A stretch of 64,000 nucleotides of DNA from JAFIFT01 sp020051095 (GTDB lineage: Bacteria; Pseudomonadota; Gammaproteobacteria; Legionellales; Legionellaceae), in NCBI RefSeq assembly GCF_964199965.1, contig NZ_CAXMZT010000003.1, positions 248,001-312,000 of the forward strand, written 5' to 3'. The position numbers and the translations under genes are program-made. The notes under the pieces were generated by a model, which was not told the origin of the DNA, made no database searches, and saw nothing but the letters and a program-made list of their open reading frames with translations. Below are positions 25,472 through 34,442 of the stretch, one piece after another. The number at the start of each line of letters is the position of its first letter. Within the stretch, counting starts at the first letter, position 1.

Positions 25472-26260
25472 ATGGGTTTCTTACAAGGAAAAAAAGCACT
25501 AATTTGCGGCCTTGCCAGCAATCGATCCATAGCTTATGGCATTGCCAAAGCCTTTCATGAACAAGGGGCCGAGCTTGCTTTTACCTATCAAAACGATAAG
25601 TTAAAAGAGCGCGTTGAAAAAATGGCCGCTGAATTTGGCTCGTCACTTGTTTTCCCTTGCGATGTCGCATCGGACGATGAAATCAATGCTGTCTTTAGTT
25701 CATTAAAACAACATTGGTCGCATCTTGATTGCTTAGTGCATTCTGTGGCCTATGCCCCAGCAGATCAAATCGGCGGAAATTATCTTGAAAATGCAACCCG
25801 CGAAGGGTTTCGAATTGCCCATGATATCTCTGCTTATAGCCTAGTTGCTCTCGCTAAAGCGGCATATCCCATGATGCAAGACTGCCAAGCCTCCATTATT
25901 GCCTTAAGTTACTATGGCGCGGAAAAAGCCGTCCCCAATTACAATGTGATGGGTATTGCTAAAGCTAGCCTTGAAGCGGCTGTTCGCTATCTTGCCTTGA
26001 ATATGGGTGAAATGGGTATTCGGGTAAACGCCATTTCAGCTGGTCCAATCAAAACATTGGCGGCTTCCGGTGTGAAAGACTTTAAGAAAATGTTGCAATC
26101 ATATGAGCAAATGACCCCATTACGGAAAAATGTGTCCATTGAAGAAGTGGGGCAAACCGCTGCATTTTTGTGTTCGAATATGGCGTCAGGCATTACCGGG
26201 GAAGTGTTGCACGTGGATGCTGGTTTCCATGCGGTGGCGATGTCTTCAGTTGGGGAATAA
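25472..26260 (+). CDS. fabI: Enoyl-[acyl-carrier-protein] reductase (NADH)
   Basis: A 262-residue SDR-fold enzyme of the fatty-acid elongation cycle. It starts at the ATG at 25472 with a clear AAGGAG site 7 bases upstream, not at the upstream frame start. Landmarks: GLASNRSIAYGIA for cofactor binding, SVAYAP, and the catalytic Y157 and K164 in YYGAEKAVPNYNVMGIAKAS (E. coli Y156/K163). The last enzyme of each elongation round; target of triclosan in other bacteria. Confidence 0.96.
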   Translation: MGFLQGKKALICGLASNRSIAYGIAKAFHEQGAELAFTYQNDKLKERVEKMAAEFGSSLVFPCDVASDDEINAVFSSLKQHWSHLDCLVHSVAYAPADQIGGNYLENATREGFRIAHDISAYSLVALAKAAYPMMQDCQASIIALSYYGAEKAVPNYNVMGIAKASLEAAVRYLALNMGEMGIRVNAISAGPIKTLAASGVKDFKKMLQSYEQMTPLRKNVSIEEVGQTAAFLCSNMASGITGEVLHVDAGFHAVAMSSVGE

Positions 26261-26320
26261 AAATTTCTTTCCCAGCCACCTATAATTTGCTATAAATTAA
26301 GTTACTGATCTTTATTAAGA

Positions 26321-27139
26321 ATGATAAAAATGATGCATCGCTGCCTGGCCCTTGGGCTGGTTGTCTTATCGCTTACCAGTTGTATAAAGCGTGGCCCTAA
26401 CCCACAAGATCCTTATGAATCACTCAATCGTGAAACGCATAAGTTCAACGTTGCCTTTGATGCAACCATTTTAAGGCCGCCAGCTCGTGTTTATAAAGCC
26501 ATGGTGCCAGGGCCAATTCGAGGTAGCATTGATAATGCTTATGACAATATTCATATGCTGCCAACGGTTGCCAATGATATTTTACAAGCCCAGTGGCGTG
26601 ATGCTATCAAGGATTCATGGCGTTTTCTCATTAACTCAACATTAGGCATTGCAGGCTTCTTTGATGCAGCGACCCAAATGGGTTTACCACCGCATAGCAA
26701 TGATCTTGGTTTAACCTTTGCTAAGTGGGGCGATAAGAATTCTCCTTACATCGTCATACCCTTCTTAGGACCAAGCACGATTCGTGATGGGGCAGGTTCT
26801 GTGTTTGACTTTTCTGTTTTCATGCCATACCCCTATATCAATAATGATGCCCTTGTTTATAGCTTGTTAGGCCTTCGTTATATTGATTTGCGTTCTCAAC
26901 TGTTTGAAACGGATCAATTAATTGCGGAAGCATTGGATAAATATGCCTTTATTCGCGATGCCTATTTGCAAAACCGCAACTATCGAATTAATGGAGCAAT
27001 CCCTGTGGCTGATGCCGGTTCATTATATGTGGACGAGGAAGAAGTCGGCGATTATATCGACGATGATACGAACAACGGCAAAGCTAACCACAACAACGCT
27101 AAAGTTGAGCATGATTCACGTCGTACTGTATCAGCCTGA
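26321..27139 (+). CDS. mlaA: Outer-membrane lipoprotein MlaA (VacJ)
   Basis: A 272-residue lipoprotein: signal peptide with lipobox LTSC, Cys21 lipidated, then the MlaA domain (DPYESLNRETHKFN, PGPIRGSIDNAYDN, RFLINSTLGIAGFFD, GLTFAKWG, YIVIPFLGPSTIRDG). MlaA removes mislocalised phospholipids from the outer leaflet of the outer membrane and passes them to MlaC. The C-terminus is extended by a hydrophilic Asn/Asp-rich tail. The stop overlaps the trmL start by 29 bp. The mlaFEDCB transport genes are not here. Confidence 0.94.
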   Translation: MIKMMHRCLALGLVVLSLTSCIKRGPNPQDPYESLNRETHKFNVAFDATILRPPARVYKAMVPGPIRGSIDNAYDNIHMLPTVANDILQAQWRDAIKDSWRFLINSTLGIAGFFDAATQMGLPPHSNDLGLTFAKWGDKNSPYIVIPFLGPSTIRDGAGSVFDFSVFMPYPYINNDALVYSLLGLRYIDLRSQLFETDQLIAEALDKYAFIRDAYLQNRNYRINGAIPVADAGSLYVDEEEVGDYIDDDTNNGKANHNNAKVEHDSRRTVSA

Positions 27140-27551
27140 AATTCCACCCAACACTGGAAATATAATTCGCCTCTGCGCCAATGCAGGGGCAAAGCTCCAT
27201 CTCATCCACCCGCTTGGGTTTCGTTGGGAAGATAAACAATTGCGTCGAGCGGGCCTTGATTATCATGAATTTGCTGACATCGCACATTACGATAATTTTG
27301 ACCAATTTGCTGAGCAAAATCAGCAGCGTCGTATTTTTGCTTGCTCTACCAAAGGAAGTCAATCCTTTTGGGATGTCACCTTTGAAGATGAAGACATGTT
27401 ACTGATGGGACCTGAAACGCGTGGTTTACCCGATGCCATACGCGAACGGTATACGGCTATTCATATTCCCATGCAAGCCCACAGTCGCAGTTTAAATTTG
27501 TCGAATGCGACGGCGATCTTACTTTATGAGGCGTTGCGGCAGATTCGGTAG
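27111..27551 (+). CDS. trmL: tRNA (cytidine(34)-2'-O)-methyltransferase
   Basis: A 146-residue SPOUT methyltransferase that 2'-O-methylates the wobble nucleotide of leucine tRNAs. MIHVVLYQPEIPPNTGNIIR opens the protein, with later MGPETRGLP and NLSNATAILLYEALR (the knot). The true start is the ATG at 27111, inside the 3' end of mlaA; the longer frame begins far inside mlaA and is not translated. Translational coupling with mlaA is likely. Confidence 0.94.
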   Translation: MIHVVLYQPEIPPNTGNIIRLCANAGAKLHLIHPLGFRWEDKQLRRAGLDYHEFADIAHYDNFDQFAEQNQQRRIFACSTKGSQSFWDVTFEDEDMLLMGPETRGLPDAIRERYTAIHIPMQAHSRSLNLSNATAILLYEALRQIR

Positions 27552-27733
27552 TTTGGGGTAAGGAGTACTATCCAATACCAGCCCGTATGAAGGCCGCAGG
27601 CCGTAATACGGGGAAAATTCTCGGCGAAGCAGAGACAACAAAAAAGCATTTCAAGTTTCTACCAAATCAAACGTCAATAGCGTTCATGTAACTTCATTTA
27701 TCTCGGGTTTTAATCCCGGATAAGTCCATATAC

Positions 27734-28053
27734 GTATTACGGCCTAAGGCCTGAGGTATCTTCAGTTTTTGGGAGATGCCTCAAATTTAGTCGTTGCGAG
27801 CGCAAGCGAAGCAATCCAGATCGATGTCACGCTGAAGATTTGTACTGAATTGCTTCGCTTTGCTCTTAACTAACCTCACAATTTGTTTATTATTTGAACT
27901 CATCGATCTTCTGGGCTGCTTCGCGTTGCTCGCAGTGACGACGAAGTTAGTTCGGTACGTTTTTCAAGGTCTGTATAAAGGCTCGCAACGACGACAACTT
28001 TTTCTTGCTTTAGAAAACTGAAGATACCTCAGGCCGCAGGCCTTCATACGGGC
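27734..28053. repeat. 320-bp element bounded by inverted repeats
   Basis: GGCCTGAGGTATCTTCAGTTTT at the left (27734-27769 region) is inverted at 28014-28053 as AAAACTGAAGATACCTCAGG followed by CCGCAGGCC. The interior carries array-like and 130-bp repeat segments, so this looks like a repeat inserted within a larger palindromic unit. Confidence 0.75.
27863..27992. repeat. 130-bp dispersed repeat, copy B
   Basis: Ungapped match to 18303-18432, roughly 90% identical by eye, about 9.5 kb apart on the other side of the adhesin-mlaA block. Confidence 0.85.
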
Positions 28054-28100
28054 TACGAAAATTTTTGAGGTGCGATGATTTGCGACAGATTCGGAATTTT

Positions 28101-29048
28101 TTACTTTATTTTACTCGCCAATGCCACCAACAAGTCTTTAGCGATGGTTAAATTGGTTTCTGCTTCGATTTCTCGTATACAGGTGGGGCTGGTGACGTTA
28201 ATTTCTGTTAGATAATCACCAATGATATCAATGCCCACAAAGTATAACCCCATTTTTTTAAGTGTTGGTCCTACTTGGCTGGCTATCCAATAGTCGCGCT
28301 CAGTTAGCGGCTGGACGACGCCTTTAGCACCCGCGGCGAGATTGCCGCGCATGTCGCCTTTGGCGGGAATGCGGGCTAGGGCGTGTGATATGGGTTTGCC
28401 ATCCACGAGCAATACGCGCTTATCACCGGTTTGATAGATTTCAGGGATAAATTTTTGTGCCATGATTGATTGGCTTTGATTTTTAGTGAGCGTTTCTAAA
28501 ATGACAGGCAGGTTTAGCCCTTGTTCATCAACAAAAAAGACAGACTTGCCTCCCATGCCTTCTAGGGGTTTAAAAATGACTTTTTGGTGTGTGGCCCAAA
28601 ATTGGGTTAATCGATGCATATCACGACTGACTAATGTTTCTGGGCAGCACTGGGGGAAATGAAGGGTGAAAAATTTTTCATTGGCATCGCGAAGACTTTG
28701 AGGCTTATTGGCAACTAAAACCCCCGCTTTTTCCGCTAAGTCGAGTGTATACGTTGCATAGATGTATTCGATATCAAAGGGGGGGTCTTTACGCATTATG
28801 ATAATATCATAATCAGCTAAGGGAATATCGCCGATTGCTTTGATTTCAGCCCAGTCTTTTGCCTTATCATCGGTGATTTTAATAGCACTCATCTTGCCAA
28901 AAGCGTGTCCTTGGCTGCTATATAAATCCTCCAAAGTTAAAAAATGCACCGTCCAATCCATCGCCTGAGCAGCAAGGATCATAGCAACAGTTGAGTCTTT
29001 ATACGGCTTAATTTGTGAGGGATGGTCCATCACGATAGCAAGTTTCAT
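28101..29048 (-). CDS. gshB: Glutathione synthetase
   Basis: A 315-residue ATP-grasp ligase joining glycine to gamma-glutamylcysteine. Motifs include MRKDPPFDIEYIYATY, FKPLEGMGGKSVFF, KRVLLVDGKPI and GIDIIGDYLTEINVTSPTC. I chose the ATG at 29048 rather than the TTG at 29054. It follows gshA by 12 bp, so both glutathione steps are cotranscribed. Confidence 0.95.
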   Translation of the reverse strand: MKLAIVMDHPSQIKPYKDSTVAMILAAQAMDWTVHFLTLEDLYSSQGHAFGKMSAIKITDDKAKDWAEIKAIGDIPLADYDIIIMRKDPPFDIEYIYATYTLDLAEKAGVLVANKPQSLRDANEKFFTLHFPQCCPETLVSRDMHRLTQFWATHQKVIFKPLEGMGGKSVFFVDEQGLNLPVILETLTKNQSQSIMAQKFIPEIYQTGDKRVLLVDGKPISHALARIPAKGDMRGNLAAGAKGVVQPLTERDYWIASQVGPTLKKMGLYFVGIDIIGDYLTEINVTSPTCIREIEAETNLTIAKDLLVALASKIK

Positions 29049-29060
29049 CGTCAAAGCGTC

Positions 29061-30362
29061 CTATAATCTTTCTTTACTTTCTATCGCAGCCAGTTCATAA
29101 GCAGCTGCTAGTGCACCAAGCCGAGCAATCACACCATAAATATAGAATCGATTAGGCGAGTTTTCATCATCGCTGATATCAGGCATATTGCAAGGTTCTG
29201 CAAATGCTAGCGGCACAAAATGCATGCCAGGCGCATTGAGATTTTCGTCTCGACCACGCCCTTGATGGACTCGATAAAAGCCGCCCACCACATAAGGGCC
29301 TATCATATACACCACGGGCTCAGCAACGGCACCACCATCCACAGTTTCAAAGGTATGGACCCCTTCTTGCACAATGACGCGAGAGACTTTCTGACTGCCC
29401 TTGGACGCAGCCATTTTAGTACGTAGCTTTCGATTCATGTTTCTGACATCATCGCCATCATGAACCATCATCACACTCATCCCATAGGTGCCATTATCGG
29501 CTTTAACAACAGCGAAAGGTGTCTCACGTATCCCCTTTTCTTGATAATGTTGCTTGACTTGAGAAAGTAAAGTATCAACCGCTTGAGCACACTGCTCTAA
29601 GCCTTCTTGCGCCATAAAATCGATGCCCTCGACAGATGCATAATCGGGATTAACCAACCAAGGGTCAATATCGATTAGCTCAGCAAACTGTTGGGCTACT
29701 TGTTTATAGAAACGAAAATGAGTCGATTTCAGTCGGCTTGTCCACCCAAGTTGTGTGGTTGGCAATATCGTTTGCTCAAGCCCTTTTAGCGAATCTGGAA
29801 TGCCTGAGGATAAATCGTTATTTAATAACACCAGGCACGGCTTGAACCCATCAATCATAATATGATTATCTTTTCGAATAACAGGTTCGTATAAAATGGT
29901 TTCCCCAGAAGCAGCGGTTACCTCATAGGGGGCTTGCTTTTCCCCATCCAGGCTGCCAATTCGAACCTCATAACCAGCTTTTTGTACAATGCCTCTTAAA
30001 ACAGAAAGGCTTTGGGTATAAAAAGGATTGCGCGTATGGGTTTCCGGTAAAATCAAAACCCGTTTACAGCCTGTTTGATAATTGGCTAAGGTGGCTTGCA
30101 TTGCCTGCACACAAAGAGGCAAAAACTCAGCATTTAAATTGTTAAACCCCGCCGGGAACAAATTGGTATCCACCGGTGCAAGTTTGAATCCTGCGTGCCT
30201 TAAATCAACGGATGTGGTTAAAGGGGGTTGGTAAATTGTCCACTGTTTTCGGAACCAGTCTTCAATCAAATTAACTTGGGAGAGTATCTTTTTTTCCAAA
30301 AGATGGAGTGGGCCACGATAGGCCGTAGTAATGTGTGGAACTGTCATCTCATTCGTCAACAT
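29061..30362 (-). CDS. gshA: Glutamate-cysteine ligase (ferrooxidans/Legionella type)
   Basis: A 433-residue enzyme of the glutamate-cysteine ligase family found in Acidithiobacillus and several gammaproteobacteria, unrelated in sequence to E. coli GshA. Characteristic stretches are SVDLRHAGFKLAPVDTNLFP, AGFNNLN, KADNGTYGMSVMMV and VVGGFYRVHQGRG. It catalyses the first step of glutathione synthesis. A GGAG site lies before the ATG. Immediately upstream of gshB. Assignment rests on memory of this family plus the gshB neighbour. Confidence 0.9.
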   Translation of the reverse strand: MLTNEMTVPHITTAYRGPLHLLEKKILSQVNLIEDWFRKQWTIYQPPLTTSVDLRHAGFKLAPVDTNLFPAGFNNLNAEFLPLCVQAMQATLANYQTGCKRVLILPETHTRNPFYTQSLSVLRGIVQKAGYEVRIGSLDGEKQAPYEVTAASGETILYEPVIRKDNHIMIDGFKPCLVLLNNDLSSGIPDSLKGLEQTILPTTQLGWTSRLKSTHFRFYKQVAQQFAELIDIDPWLVNPDYASVEGIDFMAQEGLEQCAQAVDTLLSQVKQHYQEKGIRETPFAVVKADNGTYGMSVMMVHDGDDVRNMNRKLRTKMAASKGSQKVSRVIVQEGVHTFETVDGGAVAEPVVYMIGPYVVGGFYRVHQGRGRDENLNAPGMHFVPLAFAEPCNMPDISDDENSPNRFYIYGVIARLGALAAAYELAAIESKERL

Positions 30363-30451
30363 GTTGACTCTCCAAGTGTTAGGTGATACAAGTGTTGCAG
30401 CATATGTTTTAGATGAACAGTAATAGTAACCGATTTAGACTTCTTAAGTGA

Positions 30452-31405
30452 ATGATTCAGCGAAAAATAATTAAATCAGATGCCAATAATCGATTGGGAC
30501 TTCAAAGTCAAACCCTCAAAGGACTTTTTTTGTTGTTCCTGCTAGGCTTTGTATGGGGCTCCGGTTATTCCATCGCTCGTTTTGCCATGACCCATGAAGT
30601 GCATCCCTTGGGTTATGCCTTTTGGCAATCAGTGGGCCCAGCCATCTTGCTAGGCTTAATTTGCCTAATCAATCGTGATCCAAGCTTACTGAACTCAAAA
30701 AATTGGTTCTTTTTTATTGTATGTGGACTTATTGGCATTGCCATTCCTAACACTAATATGTATTTTGCTGCCAGTAAGATTCAAGCAGGTACCTTGGCCG
30801 TATTAGTGAATACCGTTCCTTTGATGGTATACCCGTTAGCCTTATTATTTAAACAAGAATACCTTGATTTGAGTCGCTTAGTTGCCATCCTCATTGGTTT
30901 ATTTGGTTTAGGATTTATTGTCTTTCCTGCGGGCGGTTTCAACTGGCATAGTTGGCAGCTATTAGTCTTAATCACCCCATTAAGTTTTGCCCTTTGTGCG
31001 ATTTATATTTCTGCTTCCAAGAAAAATGACATTCATCCTTTATCTGCCGCCGCAGGTATGTTGATTGCAGCCTCCTTATTCTTAACACCCATCGTATACA
31101 ACCAACAGGCATTTTATGCGCTGACATGGCCGATGAATTTGAGCCAAAAAGTCGTGGTTTTAGAGATATTTTTATCCAGTTTAGGCTATCTTATTTTCTT
31201 TCGTTTGATTCGACTTGCGGGTCCGGTTTATTATAGTTTGACCGGCGGTGTTGTCGCGGTCACAGGCATATTCTGGGGAGCCTTGCTATTTGGTGAAAGG
31301 CCGGATTGGCATGAGTTATTAGGCACGGTACTGATTCTCTTAGCAATCGGTCTGTTATCCTGGCGACAACCCTATCAACCTAACTATGAGTTAAATCATG
31401 AATGA
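30452..31405 (+). CDS. EamA/DMT-family transporter
   Basis: A 317-residue inner-membrane protein with about ten transmembrane segments in two EamA halves. GFVWGSGYSIARFAM opens the first; LAGPVYYSLTGGVVAVTGIFWGALLFGERPDW closes the second in the classical place. The family exports or imports amino acids and metabolites by exchange; the substrate cannot be told. Divergent from gshA, and overlaps the next small gene by 8 bp. Confidence 0.88.
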   Translation: MIQRKIIKSDANNRLGLQSQTLKGLFLLFLLGFVWGSGYSIARFAMTHEVHPLGYAFWQSVGPAILLGLICLINRDPSLLNSKNWFFFIVCGLIGIAIPNTNMYFAASKIQAGTLAVLVNTVPLMVYPLALLFKQEYLDLSRLVAILIGLFGLGFIVFPAGGFNWHSWQLLVLITPLSFALCAIYISASKKNDIHPLSAAAGMLIAASLFLTPIVYNQQAFYALTWPMNLSQKVVVLEIFLSSLGYLIFFRLIRLAGPVYYSLTGGVVAVTGIFWGALLFGERPDWHELLGTVLILLAIGLLSWRQPYQPNYELNHE

Positions 31406-31676
31406 ATTCCTTACCCAATTAAGCTCATCGATAGTAACGTTTCAATATATTTTACTGATTGTTAACATCATCATCCATTTGTTATTTGCGGGTGCCGTTG
31501 CTAAAGATGCGGGTAAAATTAATCAATTAGGCCATCGGACCGCACTAGTTTCCCCCTCCACATGGGCGTTCGCCACATTGTTAGGCGGGGTAATCATAGC
31601 AGCTATCTATTGGTTTATTCACCATTCAACCCTTACACGTCCGACAAGCGGAGAAAAATCGTATGAACGAAGTTAA
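31398..31676 (+). CDS. Small two-TM membrane protein of unknown function
   Basis: A 92-residue protein with two predicted transmembrane helices (about 15-38 and 53-75), separated by a loop AKDAGKINQLGHRTALVSP. No family is recognised. Its ATG overlaps the transporter stop and its end overlaps the rhodanese start, so the three genes are translationally coupled. Confidence 0.75.
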   Translation: MNEFLTQLSSSIVTFQYILLIVNIIIHLLFAGAVAKDAGKINQLGHRTALVSPSTWAFATLLGGVIIAAIYWFIHHSTLTRPTSGEKSYERS

Positions 31677-31995
31677 CATTCCTTGCATTGATGTCCACGA
31701 ACTCAAACAAAAACGAGATGAAAATAGTAATCTATGCCTCATCGACGTTCGTGAGCAAGATGAATGGGATCTCATGCATATACCCGGTGCTAAACACCTA
31801 CCAAAGGACACCATAGCAGAAAGAATCCATGAAGTGACGACCGACAAAAATAAGCCTATTTATCTGCATTGTCGAAGTGGCGTTCGTTCGCTTTATGCAG
31901 CCCAGGTGCTCCTTTCGCTTGGTTATCAGCAAGTATTTTCAGTGAATGGTGGGATTCAAGAGTGGGCAATGTTTGGCTATGAAATTGAGGAGTAA
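31663..31995 (+). CDS. Single-domain rhodanese-like sulfurtransferase
   Basis: A 110-residue rhodanese domain with CLIDVREQDEWDLMHIPGAKHLP and the active-site loop HCRSGVRS containing the catalytic cysteine. No signal peptide, so cytoplasmic. The GlpE/PspE-like group transfers sulfane sulfur; the acceptor is unknown. A GGAG site is 9 bp upstream. Confidence 0.9.
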   Translation: MNEVNIPCIDVHELKQKRDENSNLCLIDVREQDEWDLMHIPGAKHLPKDTIAERIHEVTTDKNKPIYLHCRSGVRSLYAAQVLLSLGYQQVFSVNGGIQEWAMFGYEIEE

Positions 31996-32017
31996 GGAGC
32001 AGGCTTGCCTGCCTCCT
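31995..32017 (+). terminator. Weak hairpin after the rhodanese gene
   Basis: AGGAGCAGGC and GCCTGCCTCCT pair with one bulge right at the stop codon. No T-tract follows, so its role as a terminator is uncertain. Confidence 0.4.
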
Positions 32018-32067
32018 AGCAAATCGCTACAATGCCTGAAGTTTCAATTCTTCATAATTAGTATCCT

Positions 32068-33672
32068 ATGAAACGGTTTTCTCTATTTTGTGCGTTAACT
32101 GCGTCTCTTGTGAACGTCTCTGCCCAGCAGCCCAAATTGGTTGTGCAATTAGTTGTCGACCAACTCAGATCGGATATTTTGGCCAGGTACGAGAACCATT
32201 TTAGCGAAAAGGGATTTAACCGATTAATTAGTCACAGCGTGGATTACCGCAATGCAACCCATAACCATGCTAACACGGTGACGTGCGTAGGCCATGCAAC
32301 CATTGCGACAGGCGCCCCCCCTTCTTTCCATGGCATAATTAGTAACAATTGGTTCGATAGGGCTTCAAAAAAGACGGTTTATTGTGTCGATGACCCGAAA
32401 CACCCCCAATTATCCCAGCCCAAAAACAAAGACGAAGGACGCTCCCCTCGGTGGTTAACCACCACGACGCTTTCCGATGAATGGCGATTGGCAAATAAAG
32501 GGCAAGTCTATGCTGTTTCCTATAAAGACCGCTCAGCCATTACCATGGCAGGCCATAGTGGCAAAGCGTTTTGGTTTGATCGCGATATTGCCCAAGTCAC
32601 AAGCAGTACTTTCTATTTTCAATCGTTACCCAATTGGGTTGAAAAGTGGAATAAAGCGCATCCTGCAAAATCCTATCGATGGGACATGTCTCACCCTGTG
32701 ACATATTATTACAATCATAAAGCACCAAGATTTGCCAACCGTTTTCCCAATTTTAATGCTAATTTCCCCCATGAAACAGGGAACCCGAAAGGTAAAAAAT
32801 ATAAAAAATTCTTGGCAATGACCCCGCAAGCGGATCATTTAACCAACCAATTTGCTATGGCTTTACTCAAAGAAAAAAAACTCGGTCTCAATCAAAACCA
32901 AACCGATTATCTGTCGATTAGTTTTTCAGGTAATGATGCCATTGGCCACCAATTCGGCCCCAATAGCATTGAGAGTGAAGACAATTTATATCATCTTGAT
33001 AAAGAAATTGGCGATTTGCTCGATGCCATTGATAGCCAAGTTGGCTTGGATAATACACTCATTATATTAACTGCCGATCATGGCGTTAATGATAGTTCGG
33101 TGGATTTGATTTCCCGCCATATCAAGCCAGATAACCGGAAAGAAGCCGTTACCGTATCACGACAAATAAAGCGTTTGCTAAAAAGTAAGTGGCATTTGAA
33201 AAAGGATGCCATACAAGCGATCGAGCTACCTTATGTGTATTTTAATCATCGCTTAATTTCTGAGAAACATCTCGACTTAGATACCATCAAAAAAAGCATT
33301 GCATCCTCGCTCAATGGCATCAGTCCAATTTTTAGAGCAACCCCCATGCCCTATCAGAAGAGCATTGATGACGAACTCGATCAACTCGTCAATGCCATGA
33401 GTGTGCCAACACGCAGCGGTGATATGTATGTTGTCCCATTTTCAAATCACTCACTTAGTCCTTATGAAGATGTCCGCGTGATGCATGGCTCACCTTGGCA
33501 AAATGACCGCAGTGTCCCGCTCTTGGTGTTTAATGGACGTTGGCGTCATCAAATGATTTATCGGCCCGTCGGCACCACCGACATCGCACCAACGATTAGT
33601 TTGTTGCTCGCTATCAAAAAACCAGCATCGGCCATTGGGCAACCGTTAACAGAAGTATTGAGTCAGTTTTGA
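32068..33672 (+). CDS. Secreted PafA-type alkaline phosphatase
   Basis: A 534-residue alkaline-phosphatase-superfamily protein with an N-terminal signal peptide (about 1-19). Metal and substrate motifs: LVVDQLRSD, the nucleophile region NTVTCVGHATIATG with FHGI, SYKDRSAI (the K-x-R pair typical of PafA-like phosphomonoesterases), FSGNDAIGHQFGP and TADHGVND, with the distal HGSP. It probably releases phosphate outside the inner membrane. The exact substrate range (mono- versus diesters) cannot be decided from sequence. Confidence 0.87.
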   Translation: MKRFSLFCALTASLVNVSAQQPKLVVQLVVDQLRSDILARYENHFSEKGFNRLISHSVDYRNATHNHANTVTCVGHATIATGAPPSFHGIISNNWFDRASKKTVYCVDDPKHPQLSQPKNKDEGRSPRWLTTTTLSDEWRLANKGQVYAVSYKDRSAITMAGHSGKAFWFDRDIAQVTSSTFYFQSLPNWVEKWNKAHPAKSYRWDMSHPVTYYYNHKAPRFANRFPNFNANFPHETGNPKGKKYKKFLAMTPQADHLTNQFAMALLKEKKLGLNQNQTDYLSISFSGNDAIGHQFGPNSIESEDNLYHLDKEIGDLLDAIDSQVGLDNTLIILTADHGVNDSSVDLISRHIKPDNRKEAVTVSRQIKRLLKSKWHLKKDAIQAIELPYVYFNHRLISEKHLDLDTIKKSIASSLNGISPIFRATPMPYQKSIDDELDQLVNAMSVPTRSGDMYVVPFSNHSLSPYEDVRVMHGSPWQNDRSVPLLVFNGRWRHQMIYRPVGTTDIAPTISLLLAIKKPASAIGQPLTEVLSQF

Positions 33673-33747
33673 GAATGCGCTTCTCACACTTGCGTTTGCT
33701 CTCATTTATCTTCATAATTAAGCCAGTTATGCATACACGGTGGAAAC

Positions 33748-34167
33748 ATGACACAACTTGTTGAATTTATAGCTCACCACTGGCCTTTGGTTGGCGGATT
33801 AGTGGTTGTTTTGATCCTCATATGGATTAATGAAATGTTGACAGCTAAACAACAGGCTCAATCGATTTCACCTCAATCGCTGGTCAATTTAATGAATCAT
33901 GATGAAGTCAAGATTTTTGACCTAAGGCAAAAAGAGGTATTTAACAAAGGCCATATTATTGATGCTGTCAAAGTCAATGCAGAAGAGTTTAACCAACCAC
34001 ATCTTGAAAAATTAAAAAATACCCATACTATTTTAGTATGCGATAATGGCCTGCAATCAGCACCATTAGGTTCCAAGTTGAAAAAGCAAGGCTTTAATCA
34101 AGTGAAAGTACTCCAAGGGGGCATCAAAGCATGGACAGATGCCGGTTTACCCCTCGTTAAAGATTAA
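33748..34167 (+). CDS. Membrane-anchored rhodanese (YibN-like)
   Basis: A 139-residue protein with an N-terminal transmembrane anchor (about 12-28) and a rhodanese domain carrying VCDNGLQSAP with the active-site cysteine. It precedes grxC-secB-gpsA in the order known from E. coli yibN-grxC-secB-gpsA. A function in membrane insertion support or sulfur transfer is debated for YibN. Confidence 0.9.
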   Translation: MTQLVEFIAHHWPLVGGLVVVLILIWINEMLTAKQQAQSISPQSLVNLMNHDEVKIFDLRQKEVFNKGHIIDAVKVNAEEFNQPHLEKLKNTHTILVCDNGLQSAPLGSKLKKQGFNQVKVLQGGIKAWTDAGLPLVKD

Positions 34168-34176
34168 GGATCATCA

Positions 34177-34440
34177 ATGGCAGACGTGATAATGTACGCC
34201 ACATGGTCTTGTCCATATTGCCATCGGGCAAAAGCGTTGCTCGATAGTAAAAAGGTTCCTTACCAGGAAATTCGTGTGGATGTGCACCCTGAACTCCGTA
34301 AAGAAATGATCGCGCTTTCGGGTCGCCACACGGTACCTCAAATATTCATCAATGGCCAACCAATTGGTGGCTGCGATGAGTTGCACGCTCTGGACGCAAC
34401 AGGGCAATTAAATCAACTACTCGGTTTAGGGGATAAATAA
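34177..34440 (+). CDS. grxC: Glutaredoxin 3
   Basis: An 87-residue glutaredoxin with the CPYC dithiol centre at residues 11-14 (ATWSCPYCHRAK), HTVPQIFINGQPIGGCDEL including the cis-proline and glutathione-binding GGCDE. Nine bases after the YibN-like gene and 2 bp before secB. Confidence 0.95.
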   Translation: MADVIMYATWSCPYCHRAKALLDSKKVPYQEIRVDVHPELRKEMIALSGRHTVPQIFINGQPIGGCDELHALDATGQLNQLLGLGDK

Positions 34441-34442
34441 CA

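Larger units (their letters stand above)
27552..28100. repeat. Nested repeat region between trmL and gshB
   Basis: A 549-bp gene-free spacer. It holds a palindromic GCCCGTATGAAGGCC-gca-GGCCGTAATACGGG (27581-27612), a copy of the array-type repeat GTCGTTGCGAGCG...GAAGCAATCCAG (from about 27792), the second copy of the 130-bp repeat (27863-27992), and inverted boundary repeats at 27734-27769 and 28014-28053. Confidence 0.85.

Noticed and set aside
26922..27110. N-terminal extension of trmL
   Set aside because: It is read out of frame within mlaA; TrmL homology begins at MIHVVLYQ.
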